Shown piece by piece: positions 1-10,946 of a stretch of 64,000 nt of DNA. The DNA lies in assembly GCA_037039685.1 (NCBI GenBank), contig JAWNGF010000004.1, positions 124,001-188,000 on the forward strand. The letters run 5' to 3'. The translations under genes and the position numbers were made by a program. The notes under the pieces were generated by a model. It was not told the DNA's origin. It saw only the letters and a list, made by a program, of their open reading frames with translations, and made no database searches. Numbering within the stretch: the first letter of the stretch is position 1; every line of letters begins with the position of its first letter. This DNA is from Ceratobasidium sp. AG-K. Its lineage: Eukaryota; Basidiomycota; Agaricomycetes; Cantharellales; Ceratobasidiaceae.

Positions 1-1229
1 TAGCACGGGTGACGGCGGGCATAGTGTGCAAAAGAGGTTTAGGGCTTTGAGTGTATAGAGCGAGTTGGAAAGTGGGCAAGTTGTGCAAGTTGTGTTGTTG
101 TCCCGTTCCGCCCTGCCTTTAATACTTGTTGTTTTGTAGTTTGACGGTGTAGGGGCGTTTGGGAAATCCTTCAAGAACTTCCTCATTATTACTTTGAGGT
201 GACCAAAATCCTCCGCCCATTGTTCTGTGTCTTCTTTTTTGTCATAACCCTTCCATCTAACCAGAGAAGGTCTTCCTTGAAGTTGTAGTTCCTAATTCCT
301 TGTTGCACAGATTTGGGTAGGGTCTCCTTGTCTTTGCACAATTCTATGATCTTCTTGATGCTCTTGTCTTTGGTTTGTGCTTCCCTTATGTCCGCAATGA
401 TGTCTGACTTGACTTCTCTGGCAAATCCTCTGAACTGTTCCTCCTTGATCATAATTTGTTCTGCTGTTGGTATTTTGCTATGATCTGCTCTTCTGGACAG
501 TAGGTCTGGCTTTGTTGACATGTTCCCCAGACGGTAAACTATTTCAAAGTTGTAGGAAGCCAGGATTTGATGCCATCGAGCATGACGTTGGTTAAATGTA
601 GTTGCCTTCTTCCAGTATTGCAGGTTACGGTGATTGGTGTAGATTGTTATTGGTTCTCTTGTTCCTTCTAGATGTAATTGCCAGTGTTTTAGTGATTCCA
701 CAATTGCCATCAATTCCTTGTTGTGAACATTGTAGTTCATTTGTGCAGCGTTAAAGGATTTTGATAGGAGAGCAATGGGATGTAAGTAACTGTCATCTTG
801 TCTTTGAGAGAGTATTGATCCCATAGCAACGCCGCTTGCGTCGGTTTCTAATATGTACGGTTTTGTTGGATCTGGATGTTGCAGTAGTGGTTCCTTACAT
901 ATTTCCTTCTTCAGGTTATCAAAAGCTTCCTGTTGTTCTGCTTCCCATTTCCATTTCTGGTCCTTCCTTGTTAGAATGGTTAAGGGTTTCGCCAGGCCGC
1001 TGAAGTTTGGTACGAATCGCCTGTAAAAGTTTGCAAATCCTAGGAAGGCTTGGACCTGTTTGACTGTCCTTGGCTCCTTCCATTCCTTGATTGCTTTGAC
1101 CTTTTCTTCTTGCATTGATATTCCTTCCTCGCTGATATTTATTCCAGTGTAGACAAGTTTCTTGACAAAAAATTCGCATTTTGGGAGTTTTGCAAAGAGG
1201 TTGTTGTCCAACAGGATTTTGAGTACCTT
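1..1229 (-). pseudogene. Pol of Gy1: RNase H fused to chromodomain tail
   Basis: Continues the RT connection (KVKAIKEWKEPRTVKQVQAF, FLGFANFYRRFVPNF). RNase H follows with ILETDASGVAMGSILSQ and the tether to SYNFEIVYRLGNMSTKPDLL. After NYNFKEDLLW (near 275) the sequence jumps to what reads, after a frame change, as KGYDKKEDTEQWAEDF. That is chromodomain-like text (WKGY.KEEDTWEP) normally placed about 300 residues later. The integrase zinc finger and DDE core are absent, so a deletion is inferred. The open frame then runs on to position 1. Confidence 0.7.
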
Positions 1230-2324
1230 TCAAACATCCTCCACATGCTTGCCTTGGTCTTTGGAGAAAATTAATATGTCATCAATGTAAACAATGACAC
1301 AGATGTCAATCAGGTTGTGGAATATATGATTCATATACCGTTGGAATGTTGCCGGCGCGTTTTTCAATCCGAAGGGCATGACAATATATTCAAATAGGCC
1401 TTCCTTGGTTTGGAATGCTGTTTTCCATTTGTCTCCTTCCTTAACTCGGATGTTGTTGAACCCCATACGCAAGTCTATCTTAGAAAAGATTTTTGCGTCC
1501 TTGATCTTGTCAAGGAGATCTTCCATTAGTGGCATAGGGAAGCGGTCGTCTTTTGTTATTTTGTTGATCGGGCCAAAGTGTTGAACCAACCTGAGTTCTG
1601 GAGGTTTTTCCAGGTCCTTTGGGTCTTGTCCCTTTTTGACAAAGAAGGTTGCTGCAGCTACTGGTGACTTGCTCGGCCGGATTTTGCCTGCCGCTAGTTC
1701 CTCATCTAGGTACTTTCTGAGGGCTATGGATTCTGCAGGTGAGAGTGGGATTGGCCTAGCCGGTTTAGGAAGGTCTGCTCCTTCCACCAGATCGATGCAA
1801 CAGTCATATGGACAATGGTCCGGTATCCGTTTAAATTTTTCCTTGCTAAAGACTTCTGCATAATCTTTGAATTCTTCGGGTATGTCTTTGATTTCTGCGA
1901 CTTTTCCAAGGATGTTGTCTGGTCGCCAAGAAATTTCTTTTGATAGCCAATCAATTATTGGATTGGCTTCCTCCAGCCATTCTAACCCCAGAATCAAGTG
2001 TGTATCTCCAGTAGGCATGGCAAAGAAGTTTTGCTTGAAGTTTTTCCCATGTAACTCAAATTCCAGATTTGTTTTGAATCGGATTTGATGTGACAGTTCC
2101 TTCCCTTGGATTCCAATTATTTTTCTAGGTGTTGGTAGCTCAATTAGAGCCACATTGTTCCTTTGTGCCCAAGTGATGTCGATGAAGTTCCTTGATGCTC
2201 CCGAATCGATGAGAGTAGCGATGGGTTCCGTGATTCCAGTAATATTTGTGTAGACAATTGTTGATTCGCTGGTAGCTCTAAGGTACATTGTTTCCATTAC
2301 TGGTTTGTTGGTCTCTCCACACAC
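1230..2324 (-). pseudogene. Pol of Gy1: aspartic protease and reverse transcriptase
   Basis: The N-terminal part is a retropepsin-like domain with active-site motif IDSGASRNFID near residues 37-47. It is followed by reverse transcriptase: LVQHFGPINKITK, KIDLRMGFNNIRV, MPFGLKNAPATF and the catalytic VYIDDILIFSKD. The frame begins in -1 relative to gag and overlaps its TAA, so expression by -1 frameshifting is likely (inference). A TGA at 1230..1232 interrupts it; the same frame continues without a shift into RNase H. Start here is GTG only by ORF convention; the true protein would be a Gag-Pol fusion. Confidence 0.85.
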
Positions 2325-2326
2325 GG

Positions 2327-4324
2327 TTAGAGGGAGACCTTGCCTTTTCCCGACTCGGATTCCTCTTCTATTTTTCCTTCCCTTCCTTTGAGGTTAGGTT
2401 CCTCTTTTTTCCATTCCTTCTCCGGGCACTTGGCAAGCATGTGTTTGTCTGATCCGCATTTCAGGCAGCCTTTCGAGGAAATCCTAGCCTTGTAAACCTT
2501 GTCTGGAAGTCTTTTTGTAGAGCTAGAGGGTGCTGTTACTGTCTTTTTCCCCGTTGTGTTCTTGATTGCTTGTAGTTTCTGATCAATAGAGATTGCGATT
2601 GATATCCATTGGTCAAGGGATAGTTCTCGTTCCGTCCCATCTTCGTTGACCAGGGTTAGTTCAAAACAGGCCAGTTCGGTTTTGACCTCAGGCTTCAATC
2701 CTTCCTTGAATCGGTTGATCAGAGCTTCCTGTCCCCAGTTTACATCTACCAGAAGGTATTGGAATTCCAAAGCATAGTTTGCTACAGAGTTGATCTGCTT
2801 GCATTTTCAGATGTCCGATTCGGCTTTAGCTTTTTTGTTGGGGTTGCTGAACTGTTCCATGAAGTGTGCTTTGGAACTCTCCCATGAGGCGAGATTTTGG
2901 TTATTTCCTCCTTGGTTAAGCGATCGTAAGAGTACTTGTGCCCAGTGGGTGGCGGCTTTGTTCTTGGATTTGAAGTTTGCTAGGGCTTTGCGGATCCTTT
3001 CTTTGTCGGAAGTGTATTGATTGCCTAGATGTACAAAGTAGCTCTCCATTTGCGTAATGAACATTTCAGCGCCTTCTCCTTTCTTTCCGTCAAAGGCTTC
3101 CGGACGGGTAACCTTGGGACGACGCGGTCCACTACCAATGTTTGGGTTTTTGATGAGTCGTTGGATTCTCAGTTCTAATTTGTCAATCCTGGTAGATTCT
3201 GCGTCTGGATGTGGTGGAGAATTTGATCGTCTAGACGGGGTCCCGTGCAGGGATGCTTTGTCCATTTCTTCCCGCATATTGTTGATGGTTTCCTGAACTT
3301 CAGTGATTTTGGCAGTGAAGGAAGTTCCTTCCTGTCGTAAGGTTTCTAGTCCTTGTGTTACTGCCTCATTCCATTCAAGTTGCCCTTGTCTGGTAGTGTT
3401 GAGTTCTTCGCGCACATTGTTCACAAGACCTTGAGTGTTGGTAACCTCATTTCGAAGGCAGATTACGTCTTGACCAACTAGAAAAGAATTATGTTTGCCA
3501 TTTCTAGCCGTGTTCAGAATGTCCGTCAAGGTGCCTTGTAGGGTGTTGATGGAGTCGTTAAAGATTTGCTGGTTGTTTGCCAGGACTTGTGTGGCTTGTT
3601 CTAGGCCGCCAAGCCTTCGATCAATAGCAACTCTCATCCCGTCTATGACCCTAAGGACAGCGTTGTGTCTTCCTTCTAGAAGATTGTCCAGATCGTCTAG
3701 ATTACTGATTATGGTCCTCCTGCTGGAGCTGGAACTTGAACTTGAGCTTCCTGGATCACCGGTGTTTTGTTGTACCGGAGCCGATTGTTCGGAGTAACCC
3801 TGTGGAACATATGGTGGTGCTGGAATTGCCAGTGTGACTGGCTGGGAAGCTATTGGAATTGGTCCTGCATTGGTGATGGTTCCCCCAATTTGAGGGACTG
3901 TAGGAACATTGGGAATGTGTGGTGTAGGGGGAGGTCTAATGGGAGCGAGCGACACACCCCCATGAGCTTTGGGTTGGGGAGAAAAGAATTGTCTCCTAGG
4001 CCCTAGTGGCCACAGGGGATGCGATGGCCCTGGACTTCCGGTCAAAATACGAATTACAGCTGGAGTGGGGTCATTTGTAAGATCTCCTGGTTCTCTATTC
4101 ATGATAGTGAGTTCCTCTTCTTGTACTGTTGTCATGTTGGCAATGCCAAAAGCTCCCGGCATTGATGTTTGACTTTGGGGACGTGGTCGGGCAGGTCCTC
4201 CCACTTGAACTTGTGCAATATCTTGCTTGTTTAGCAATCCTGTGGGCCTTGCGGCTCGACTGGGTCCTCTTCTTGTTGATATAGTGGATGAGGGACATGA
4301 TCCTCCATCTTCTTGAATAGACAT
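2327..4324 (-). pseudogene. Gag of Gy1 with one in-frame TGA
   Basis: Capsid-type Gag read from ATG 4324. The N-terminal part is proline/serine rich with a serine run (SSSSSSSSSRR), followed by a coiled-coil-like stretch. The retrotransposon Gag core (PEAFDGKKGEGAEMFITQME) sits near residues 410-430. The frame is stopped by TGA at 2807..2809 and then continues unbroken to a CCHC zinc knuckle (CLKCGSDKHMLAKC) and TAA at 2327. Knuckle spacing is C-X2-C-X4-H-X4-C, typical of nucleic-acid-binding Gag. The TGA replaces one codon, likely an old CGA. Pol lies in the -1 frame just downstream. Confidence 0.8.
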
Positions 4325-4820
4325 GTTTGTATGTTGTTAAGCTTGTTTTGTAATGTTGTAAGCTTCTTCTTTAGTGGCTATGAGACAAGCCATGATGGAA
4401 AGTGGACAGCACTAAGACCTAAGTGACCTCTTGAACCGGAACACACTTAAGTGTCTGTAGGCTCTTGAGGGTAGGGGTGGTTCAAAGTGTCACTCAAAGG
4501 GGATGTTTGACAAGACAAAACAAGCTGGGGTTACCAGGCTTGTTGGTCCTCTATATATATTCAGAAAGCGGCCGAGTCATACAAGGCGCAGCTGCACAAG
4601 TCATACATACAAGCCAGTCAAGAGTGTCCATGTGAGTCATGCTGTATGAACAGACATGACTTGTACAAAGCACAGCCGCGTTACACAGTGTAACACATAA
4701 CCACAAGAAGGAGGCAACGCGGCAGGAAAACAAGGGGAAAGACAAACTCAAACACAAACACAAACAACGAGAGAGGATGAGGCGTAGACGAGTCCGATGG
4801 TGAGAGCATGGCTCACGACA
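4325..4820 (-). repeat. 5' LTR plus untranslated leader of Gy1
   Basis: This is the gene-free segment between the gag ATG (4324) and the junction with the older element at 4820/4821. On the minus strand it starts TGTCGTGAGCC and has a TATA-like run (GAATATATATAGAGG) near 4551-4563, as expected for a U3 promoter. I cannot place the inner LTR edge, because the second LTR is outside the window. No TGG-type primer site is obvious. Confidence 0.55.
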
Positions 4821-5292
4821 ATTCTCTGGACAAGCACTACTTGATTGCGGCGCAACCTCCTGCTTCATCAACCCTTCCCTAGCAAAAGAAGCAAACCTCC
4901 CTCTTTTTCAACACAAAAAACCAAAGGCTCTGCAAGTTATAGACGGCCAAGAAGTTTTGTCTGGAAAAGTCACCCACTATACCAAATTTAAACTTGTCAT
5001 GGGAGCACATTCCAGCAAAATAGAATGTCACATCACAAACATTGGAAGACACCCCATAGTACTCGGGATGTCATGGCTCAAGAAACATAACCCACAAATA
5101 AATTGGAAAAATAGGACAATTGCATACACAAGCAAGTTCTGCTCAAAAAACTGCCTAGAAATCCCATCTACACTCCAGATTGCAGCTGAAACTACTTTAC
5201 CCAAAGAATACAAAGAGTTTGCAGATGTATTTGATGAATCCAGATTGGAAGAACTCCCACCTCACAGACCAACCAACATTACGCTGGACCTC
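4821..5292 (+). mobile_element. Left fragment of older Gypsy copy Gy2 (protease region)
   Basis: Plus-strand coding remnant of the same family as Gy3. It starts abruptly at FSGQALLDCGATSCF-type protease sequence and runs through VIDGQEVLSGKVTHY, GMSWLKKHNPQINWK and EEYKEFADVFDESRLEEL-like text to NITLDL at 5292. The next codons of this protein are found at 12665 (LPAAKLKHG), on the far side of Gy3. The two ends carry the same 5-bp word ACCTC (5288..5292 and 12660..12664), so this is the left half of one element split by Gy3. Its left end is cut by Gy1. Confidence 0.9.
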
Positions 5293-5707
5293 TGTCCCGA
5301 CTTGGGTCAATTAGGTATATATAAGGTTAAGGGGTTCGACTTAGACAAGTCTTTGAACCCAGGGAGTGGTGATGAGTAAGAGGATGTAATTGGGCAAGTC
5401 CTAGTGGAGAGGAGGTCAAGCCTTGTCGTTAACCGGCTTGACCTCTGGGTTTATATACATGAGGGATCAGTGCCACGTCATCATCTATCAGTGTGGGAAA
5501 GCCGAGTACAACCGATGATAAGCGAGATAAGAGATATGACTCAACATTCTGGAAGTTCCGGAAGCATCACCAATATCAAATGAAAAGACAAATACATCAC
5601 ATGATACAAGCTAAGCACCAGAGGACATTTGTACCAAAAAAGGAAAGTGTTCGGAAAAAAAGATATAAAATCAGAATAAAATGTCTGAGCTTAGTCAGCT
5701 CATGACA
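5293..5707 (-). repeat. 3' LTR of Gy3 with adjacent polypurine tract
   Basis: 415-bp LTR, minus orientation, TGT...ACA ends. Immediately inside it on the minus strand lies AAGAGGGGGTAA (5708..5719), the plus-strand primer. An open frame of about 70 codons recurs inside every copy of this LTR simply because the LTR is repeated; it is not a gene. Confidence 0.95.
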
Positions 5708-5717
5708 TTACCCCCTC

Positions 5718-6845
5718 TTAAGGACCTGGCGCGGTGGGGTGGAGTTTGTGAAATTTATCGACCAGTTCAGGAGCGTTCTTGAGGTCTTCCTTTGATTGCC
5801 AAGAGTTATCTGCATGAGAGTATCCTTTCCACTTGACGTAATAGTGGAGTTGACAACAGATTTTCTTGGAATTAAGGATCTCTTTGACTTCCCACTCTTC
5901 TGCTCCCTCTTGTGTGACAATAGGAGGTGGTTGAACGGGTTTGCGGCCATGGGGATCCGAGTGGAATTTCTTGAGCAGCATAACATGGAAGACAGGATGA
6001 ATCTTCATTGACTTTGGTAATTCCAGTCTAAAGGCGTGAGTCCCTATTTTTTCCAGTACTTTGTAAGGGCCTAAAACTTTGTGGGAGAGTTTTACTGAGG
6101 GTCTGTCTGTGGAAATGTTCTGATGATTAAGCCAGACTTTATCTCCCAGGTTTATCTCTTCTGGTTCTTTTGCTCCTTTGTCAAAGTAGTGTTTATATGA
6201 CTGATTTGCTAGAATGAGGGCAGCTTTGACTTTGTCGTATCCTTTTAACAGGAATTCCGCATGGGCATCAGCTTCAGGAATAGTATAGTCTGATTCTTCT
6301 CCAATGTTCATTCTAGGGTTGAAACCCTGGCAGATTTGGAACGGAGTTTTGCCAGTAGACGCTTGGGTTCCGTTGTTGTAAGCAAATTCTGCCATAGGAA
6401 GCAGGGCCACCCAGTTGTTTTGCCTATGGTTGACAAAAGCCCTGATAAAGATTTCAACAACTTGGTTTGCCCGTTCTGACTGTCCGTCTGTCCTTGGATG
6501 GTAGGCTGTGCTGAAGGTAGCTTTTATGTCCAACCGTTTGTACAGATGTTTAATGAATTTTGAGTTGAAAGTGGATCCTCTATCCGAGACTGTTGCTTTT
6601 GGGGTGCCATGAAGTTTCCAAATGTTTGCAACGAAGATATTGGCTATGTCTACTGCTGTGGCCTTTGATTTGCAAGGGAGATAGTGTGCCATTTTGGAGA
6701 ACCAATCTACCACTGTCAAGATTGTGTCATACCCTTCTGATTCTGGGAGCCCTACAATCATGTCATAGGAGATCTCTTCCCAAGGTCTCTCAGGAATATG
6801 TAAAGGACACAGTAGTCCTGTGGGGAGTTGATTCGATGGTTTAAC
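5718..6845 (-). pseudogene. Pol of Gy3: integrase core and chromodomain
   Basis: Integrase DDE core: TVVDWFSKMAHYLPC (first D), TVSDRGSTFNSKF (second D), DGQSERANQVVE (glutamate). Then the GPY/F-like KVLGPYKVLEKIG, and a C-terminal chromodomain (EEWEVKEILNSKKICCQLHY, YVKWKGYSHADNSWQSKEDL). This identifies a chromovirus; chromodomains of this class usually steer integration to particular chromatin. It is separated from the upstream half of Pol only by TGA at 6846..6848. Past that codon the same frame reads VKPSNQLPTGLLCPLHIPER without interruption. Confidence 0.9.
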
Positions 6846-8009
6846 TCAAATGCATGTTTTGCAGTGTGACACATAAGAGTTGACAAATTTCTTCATGGTT
6901 GGCCAGTAGTAAGTTCTTGAGATCAATTCCAATGTTCTTGCTTGGCCAGGATGCCCAGCTGTAATATTGTCATGGCGCGATTCCAATATCAAGTTTCTGA
7001 CAGTTTCATCCTTGGGGACAAAGATCTTTCCTTTGAACATTAGGAGTCCTTCTCTGTATTCCCAATCCTTGACTTTTTCTCCATTTCTCAGCTTATTGTG
7101 AGCTTCCTCTAATCTGGGATCTTCAAGGATTGCTTCTCTGATTAGATTGTTAATCTCCTGGTCAGGGGTAATAGCCGAAATAAAAATATCTGGTTTGAGG
7201 AGAACTTGGTTCTCTACCCCCCCCAAAGGTTCTAGGTCATATTGCCTCGAGAGAATATCTGCTTTTTTGTTTTGGTTTCCTGGCCTGTACATGATTTGGA
7301 AGTTGAAGTCCACCAAGAAATTCATCCAGCGAATTTGGCGTTGGTTCAATTGTTTGGATGAAGAGAAGTATTCCAAATTTTTGTGGTTTGTTATCACTTT
7401 AATTGCTTTCTCTGTTCCTTGAAGTAAGTGCCGCCATTCCTTGAAGGCTCTAATAATTGCCAATAGATCTTTATCGAAAATGTCGTAGTTTTGTTCAGCC
7501 GGATTCAGTGATTTAGAAAGAAAAACTACTGGGTGTAATTTCCCTTCTTTGTCCTTCTGAGATAACACTGCTCCTGTGGCAAATCCTGACGCATCTGTCT
7601 CGAGGAAGAATTCCTTATTTTGATCGGGCTGCATCATTACAGGTGCCACCTTAAGGGCCTCTTTTAATGCGTTCATGGCCTCTTGTTCTTTGCTTGTCCA
7701 CTGCCACTTTTGATCCTTCTTAAGTAGGTTATATAGAGGCCTGGCTTTGCCGGCAAAGTCTTGGATGAATCTTTGATAGAAATTGACAAATCCTAGAAAT
7801 TCTTGAACTTGTTTGACATTCCTGGGTGCTTTCCAATTCATAGCCGCCGTGACTTTTTCCTGGTCCGTTTTGATTCCTTTATTGGAAATGACCAATCCTA
7901 CCCAGTCCAGTTTGGTTTGGTGGAACTTGCATTTCCTCAATTTTGCAATCAGCTTGTGTTCCCTTAGTCTTCTTAGCACCTCTTTCATGTGTCCTGGATG
8001 ATCTTCAAC
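6846..8009 (-). pseudogene. Pol of Gy3: RNase H and integrase zinc finger
   Basis: After a TGA at 8010..8012 the frame resumes VEDHPGHMKEVLRRLREHK. It continues through WVGLVISNKGIK and EFLGFVNFYQRFIQDF to RNase H (FFLETDASGFATGAVLSQ, then YRPGNQNKKADILSRQYDL). The integrase HHCC finger follows (GHPGQARTLELISRTYYWP, SHCKTC). The segment ends in TGA 6846..6848 directly after CKTCI. The equivalent segment in Gy2 ends at the same TGA. Confidence 0.88.
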
Positions 8010-9148
8010 TCATTTGGAAAAAATGAAGATATCATCAATGTATACAAGCACAAAAACCCCCATAATGTCCCTGAATATAGAGTTCATTAGGGACTGGAAG
8101 CTTGAGGGAGCGTTTTTGAGACCAAAGGGCATGACCTTCCATTCATACATGCCGTATTGAGTTTTGAATGCTGTTTTCCATTCATGGCCTGCTGCTATTT
8201 GGGTTTGATGGAATCCCTGTGCCAAGTCTAGAGTGGTGCCAATGACAAACCCTTCCAGTGCCCTTAACCATTGGTCCAATAGAGGTATTCCGCTTGTGTT
8301 AAATTTGCACAGCGAATTCACATATCTGTAGTCAACGCAAAAGCGTAACTCTGGGTTGTTTGGGTCTTCTGGATGTGGTTTCTTGACAAATAGGACTGGG
8401 GAGGCTAAAGGGGACTTAGAAATCTGAATGTGTCCCCTTTGGATAAGGGTTTCTAGTACTTTCTTCATTTCCTTGTCTTCAGCTGGGGATGTTTTGTAAA
8501 TAGGGCCGTGCTTTAGTTTAGCTTCTGGCAGGAGGTCGAGCGTAATGTCAGTTGGCCTGTGAGGTGGGAGTTCTTCTAGTCTGGACTCGTCGAATACATC
8601 TGCAAACTCTTTGTACTCCTCCAGTAATGTAGTTTCGGCCGCAATTTGGAGTGTAGAAGGGATTTCTAGGCAGTTTTTTGAGCAGAATTTGCTTGTGTAT
8701 GCAATTGTCCTATTTTTCCAATTAATTTGTGGGTTATGTTTCTTGAGCCATGACATCCCAAGTACAATGGGGTGTCTTCCAATGTTTGTGATGTGACATT
8801 CTATTTCACTGGAATGTGTTCCCATGACAAGTTTAAATTTGGTATAGTGGGTAACTTTTCCAGATGAAACTTCTTGTCCATCTATAACTCGCAGAGTCTT
8901 TGGTTTTTCGTGTTGAAAGAGGGGAAGGTTTGCTTCTTTTGCTAGGGAAGGGTTGATAAAACAGGAGGTTGCGCCGCAATCAAGGAGTGCTTGTCCAGAG
9001 AATTTTTTTGATTTGTCAACTAACTTAGAATTAGGAGCCATAGCTAGTGGATGAGTGGTGAAATCAAGGTATAATTGGTTTTCATTCGATATTGACATGA
9101 TTTCTAGTTCATCCATATTACTAGCTAAAATATCACCAAGTACTTGGC
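8010..9148 (-). pseudogene. Pol of Gy3: aspartic protease and reverse transcriptase
   Basis: Retropepsin-like domain with ALLDCGATSCFINPSL (Cys in the usual Ser/Thr position) and GMSWLKKHNPQINWK. RT follows with LRFCVDYRYVNSL, TTLDLAQGFHQTQI, VMPFGLKNAPSSFQ and the intact catalytic VYIDDIFIFSK. The first ATG is at 9116, but the frame is open further upstream and overlaps the end of gag in the -1 frame (LLRSQVLGDILASNMDEL). Expression by -1 frameshift from gag is therefore plausible. The segment ends at TGA 8010..8012. Confidence 0.9.
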
Positions 9149-9151
9149 TCC

Positions 9152-10924
9152 TTAATAAGCCTCGGTGACGTCTTTTCCCGATTCAATGTCTGAAGAGATT
9201 TCTTCAATCTGAGCTTCAAACCCTGAGGCTGTGTTCTTGGAAGGACAGACTCTTGCTGAGTGTCCCTTGCCGCTGCAGGTGAAGCAAATCATTGGTCCTT
9301 TTCCTTTTCCATCAAGATCCATTGCATTGGGGTCTTTAGCAGGGGTGGACAATTTGGGTGTTTGAATGATAGGAGTGTTGAAGGTACTAGTTCGGGTGTC
9401 TCTTTGAATTGCTCCAAAAGGGACATTTCCTTTTGTCCCATTGTCCCAGGAGATCTGTGGAACAGGGCAACCCTTGGCGTTTCTGGAAATGCTTGAGATT
9501 TTGCTGTATTGCACCCCCCCCGTAGGTTTTGACATAAAGACACAATCGTTTACGTTGAATCTTTGACCCAGTGGGGTGTTTGGAGTGCTTGTGGTTGTCT
9601 TGGAAGTAGTTTGTTTTGAAGTGCTGGTTTGTGGGCTTTGCAATTTTTTTGGTGCATTAATGGCGTTCATTGTGGAGTCAATTTCCAGGGCTCTTTCCCG
9701 AACTTGGTTGAATGTCCTTGTTACTTCATGGGGTTTAAAGTTTTGTGACACCATGGCCATCTTGATTTCATCTTTAAGACCGTCATAGAAATCATCCCGA
9801 AGTACTCAATCAGTGTACCCGAGTACCAATGAATAAGTAACAAAGTCTCGTAGATAATCTTGGACAGAGTTCTTCTGGATCAATTTCTTGTATAGTTGTC
9901 TATATCGGTTGATCTTGTGAACATCGCCGAACCTGGCTTGCATTTTGTTCCAGAATTCATCCATGTCGTGTAGCCAATTTGTTGCTCCCCTTCTTGCTGT
10001 GTCTACATCAATTCCAGGTTGCATCCATACATAGGCAGGCCCCTTGCAATAACCCATGATATAGGTGATTTTTTGTCCTGTGGTTGCTTGTGGGGATGTG
10101 TGATTTATGTACAAAGTACATTGCAACTTAAACTCGTCAAATTTATCTACATCTCCAGAAAATTCTTCCGGGGGATGCATTTTGAGTTTGTATCCTGGGG
10201 TGGTTGTTGACGCAGTAGTTGAGGGTGTTGCACCCAGGTTTGCAAGTGATTGAGACACCGCATTCATTAATTGGTGAAGGGGTGCAATTTGTGCCGTTTG
10301 ATTTTGGATAGCATGGATATCTGCAACGTTATTGTTGATGCCCTGTTCTAGGGTAGAAGTGATACCGTTTAAGGCATTAATATGTCCGTTAATTTTTCGC
10401 ACTTCGTCTATTAAGTGTCATGAGCTGACTAAGCTCAGACATTTTATTCTGATTTTATATCTTTTTTTCCGAACACTTTCCTTTTTTGGTACAAATGTCC
10501 TCTGGCGCTTAACTTGTATCATGTGATGTATTTGTCTTTTCATTTGATATTGGTGATACTTCCGGAACTTCCAGAATGTCGAGTCATATCTCTTATCTCG
10601 CTTATCATCGGTTGTACTCGGCTTTCCCACACTGATAGATGATGACGTGGCACTGATCCCTCATGTATATAAACCCAGAGGTCAAGCCAGTTAATGACAA
10701 GGCTTGACCTCCTCTCCACTAGGACTTGCCTAATTCAATCCTCTTACTTATCACCACTCCTTGGGTTCAAAGACTTATCTAAGTCGAACCCCTTAACCTT
10801 ATATATACCTAATTGACCCAAGTTGGGACATTTAGGCATTGATTGCATGTGCAACTACATCAGGTCCGGATGTTGCTGAAATTTGGGTAAATCCCCCTTG
10901 ACTAGGTGATGGGGCTCTCGACAT
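9152..10924 (-). pseudogene. Gag of Gy3, split by a solo LTR and a TGA
   Basis: ATG at 10924 (MSRAPSPSQGGFTQISATSG). The first 30-odd codons run to 10831, then the solo LTR 10416..10830 interrupts. Beyond it the frame resumes exactly (NALIDEVRKINGHINAL). The Gag core reads FSGDVDKFDEFKLQCTLYIN. TGA at 9806..9808 breaks YTD-VLRDDFYDGLKDE. The last third has a CCHC knuckle (CFTCSGKGHSARVC) and ends at TAA 9152. Removing the LTR and one target-site copy restores one continuous reading frame, which is direct evidence for the gag limits given here. Confidence 0.88.
10416..10830 (+). repeat. Solo LTR of the same family, inside Gy3 gag
   Basis: 415 bp, TGTCATGAG...GGGACA on the plus strand, so inverted relative to the host element's own LTRs. 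Left flank TTAAG (10411..10415), right flank TTTAG (10831..10835): a 5-bp target duplication with one change. No internal element sequence remains, so it arose by LTR-LTR recombination. Keeping the left flank copy gives the gag codons GCC TTA ATA GAC; the right copy would give a stop, so the right copy carries the mutation. Confidence 0.9.
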
Positions 10925-10946
10925 ATTGGAGTGGGGAAAAAGAAAT

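Larger units (their letters stand above)
1..4820 (-). mobile_element. Ty3/Gypsy element Gy1, decayed, runs off left edge
   Basis: Minus-strand LTR retrotransposon in the order gag (4324..2327), protease-RT (2324..1230), RNase H (to about 290), chromodomain-like tail. The right boundary is put at 4820 because 4821 onward is plus-strand sequence homologous to another Gypsy copy, and the terminus on the minus strand begins TGTCGTGAG, as an LTR should. The 3' LTR must lie left of the window, so the target duplication cannot be tested; the right flank is ATTCT. In-frame TGA codons at 2807..2809 and 1230..1232 and an apparent integrase-core deletion make it non-autonomous. Confidence 0.85.

Noticed and set aside
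6846..6848. Selenocysteine or programmed TGA in Pol as a firm call
   Set aside because: No evidence for recoding here; other TGAs in the same elements clearly replace CGA. Kept only as a question.
5708..10402. Gy3 and the + LTR at 10416 as an element bounded by 5293..10830
   Set aside because: The two LTRs are in opposite orientation and gag continues past 10830 to 10924, so the true right LTR is 12245..12659.
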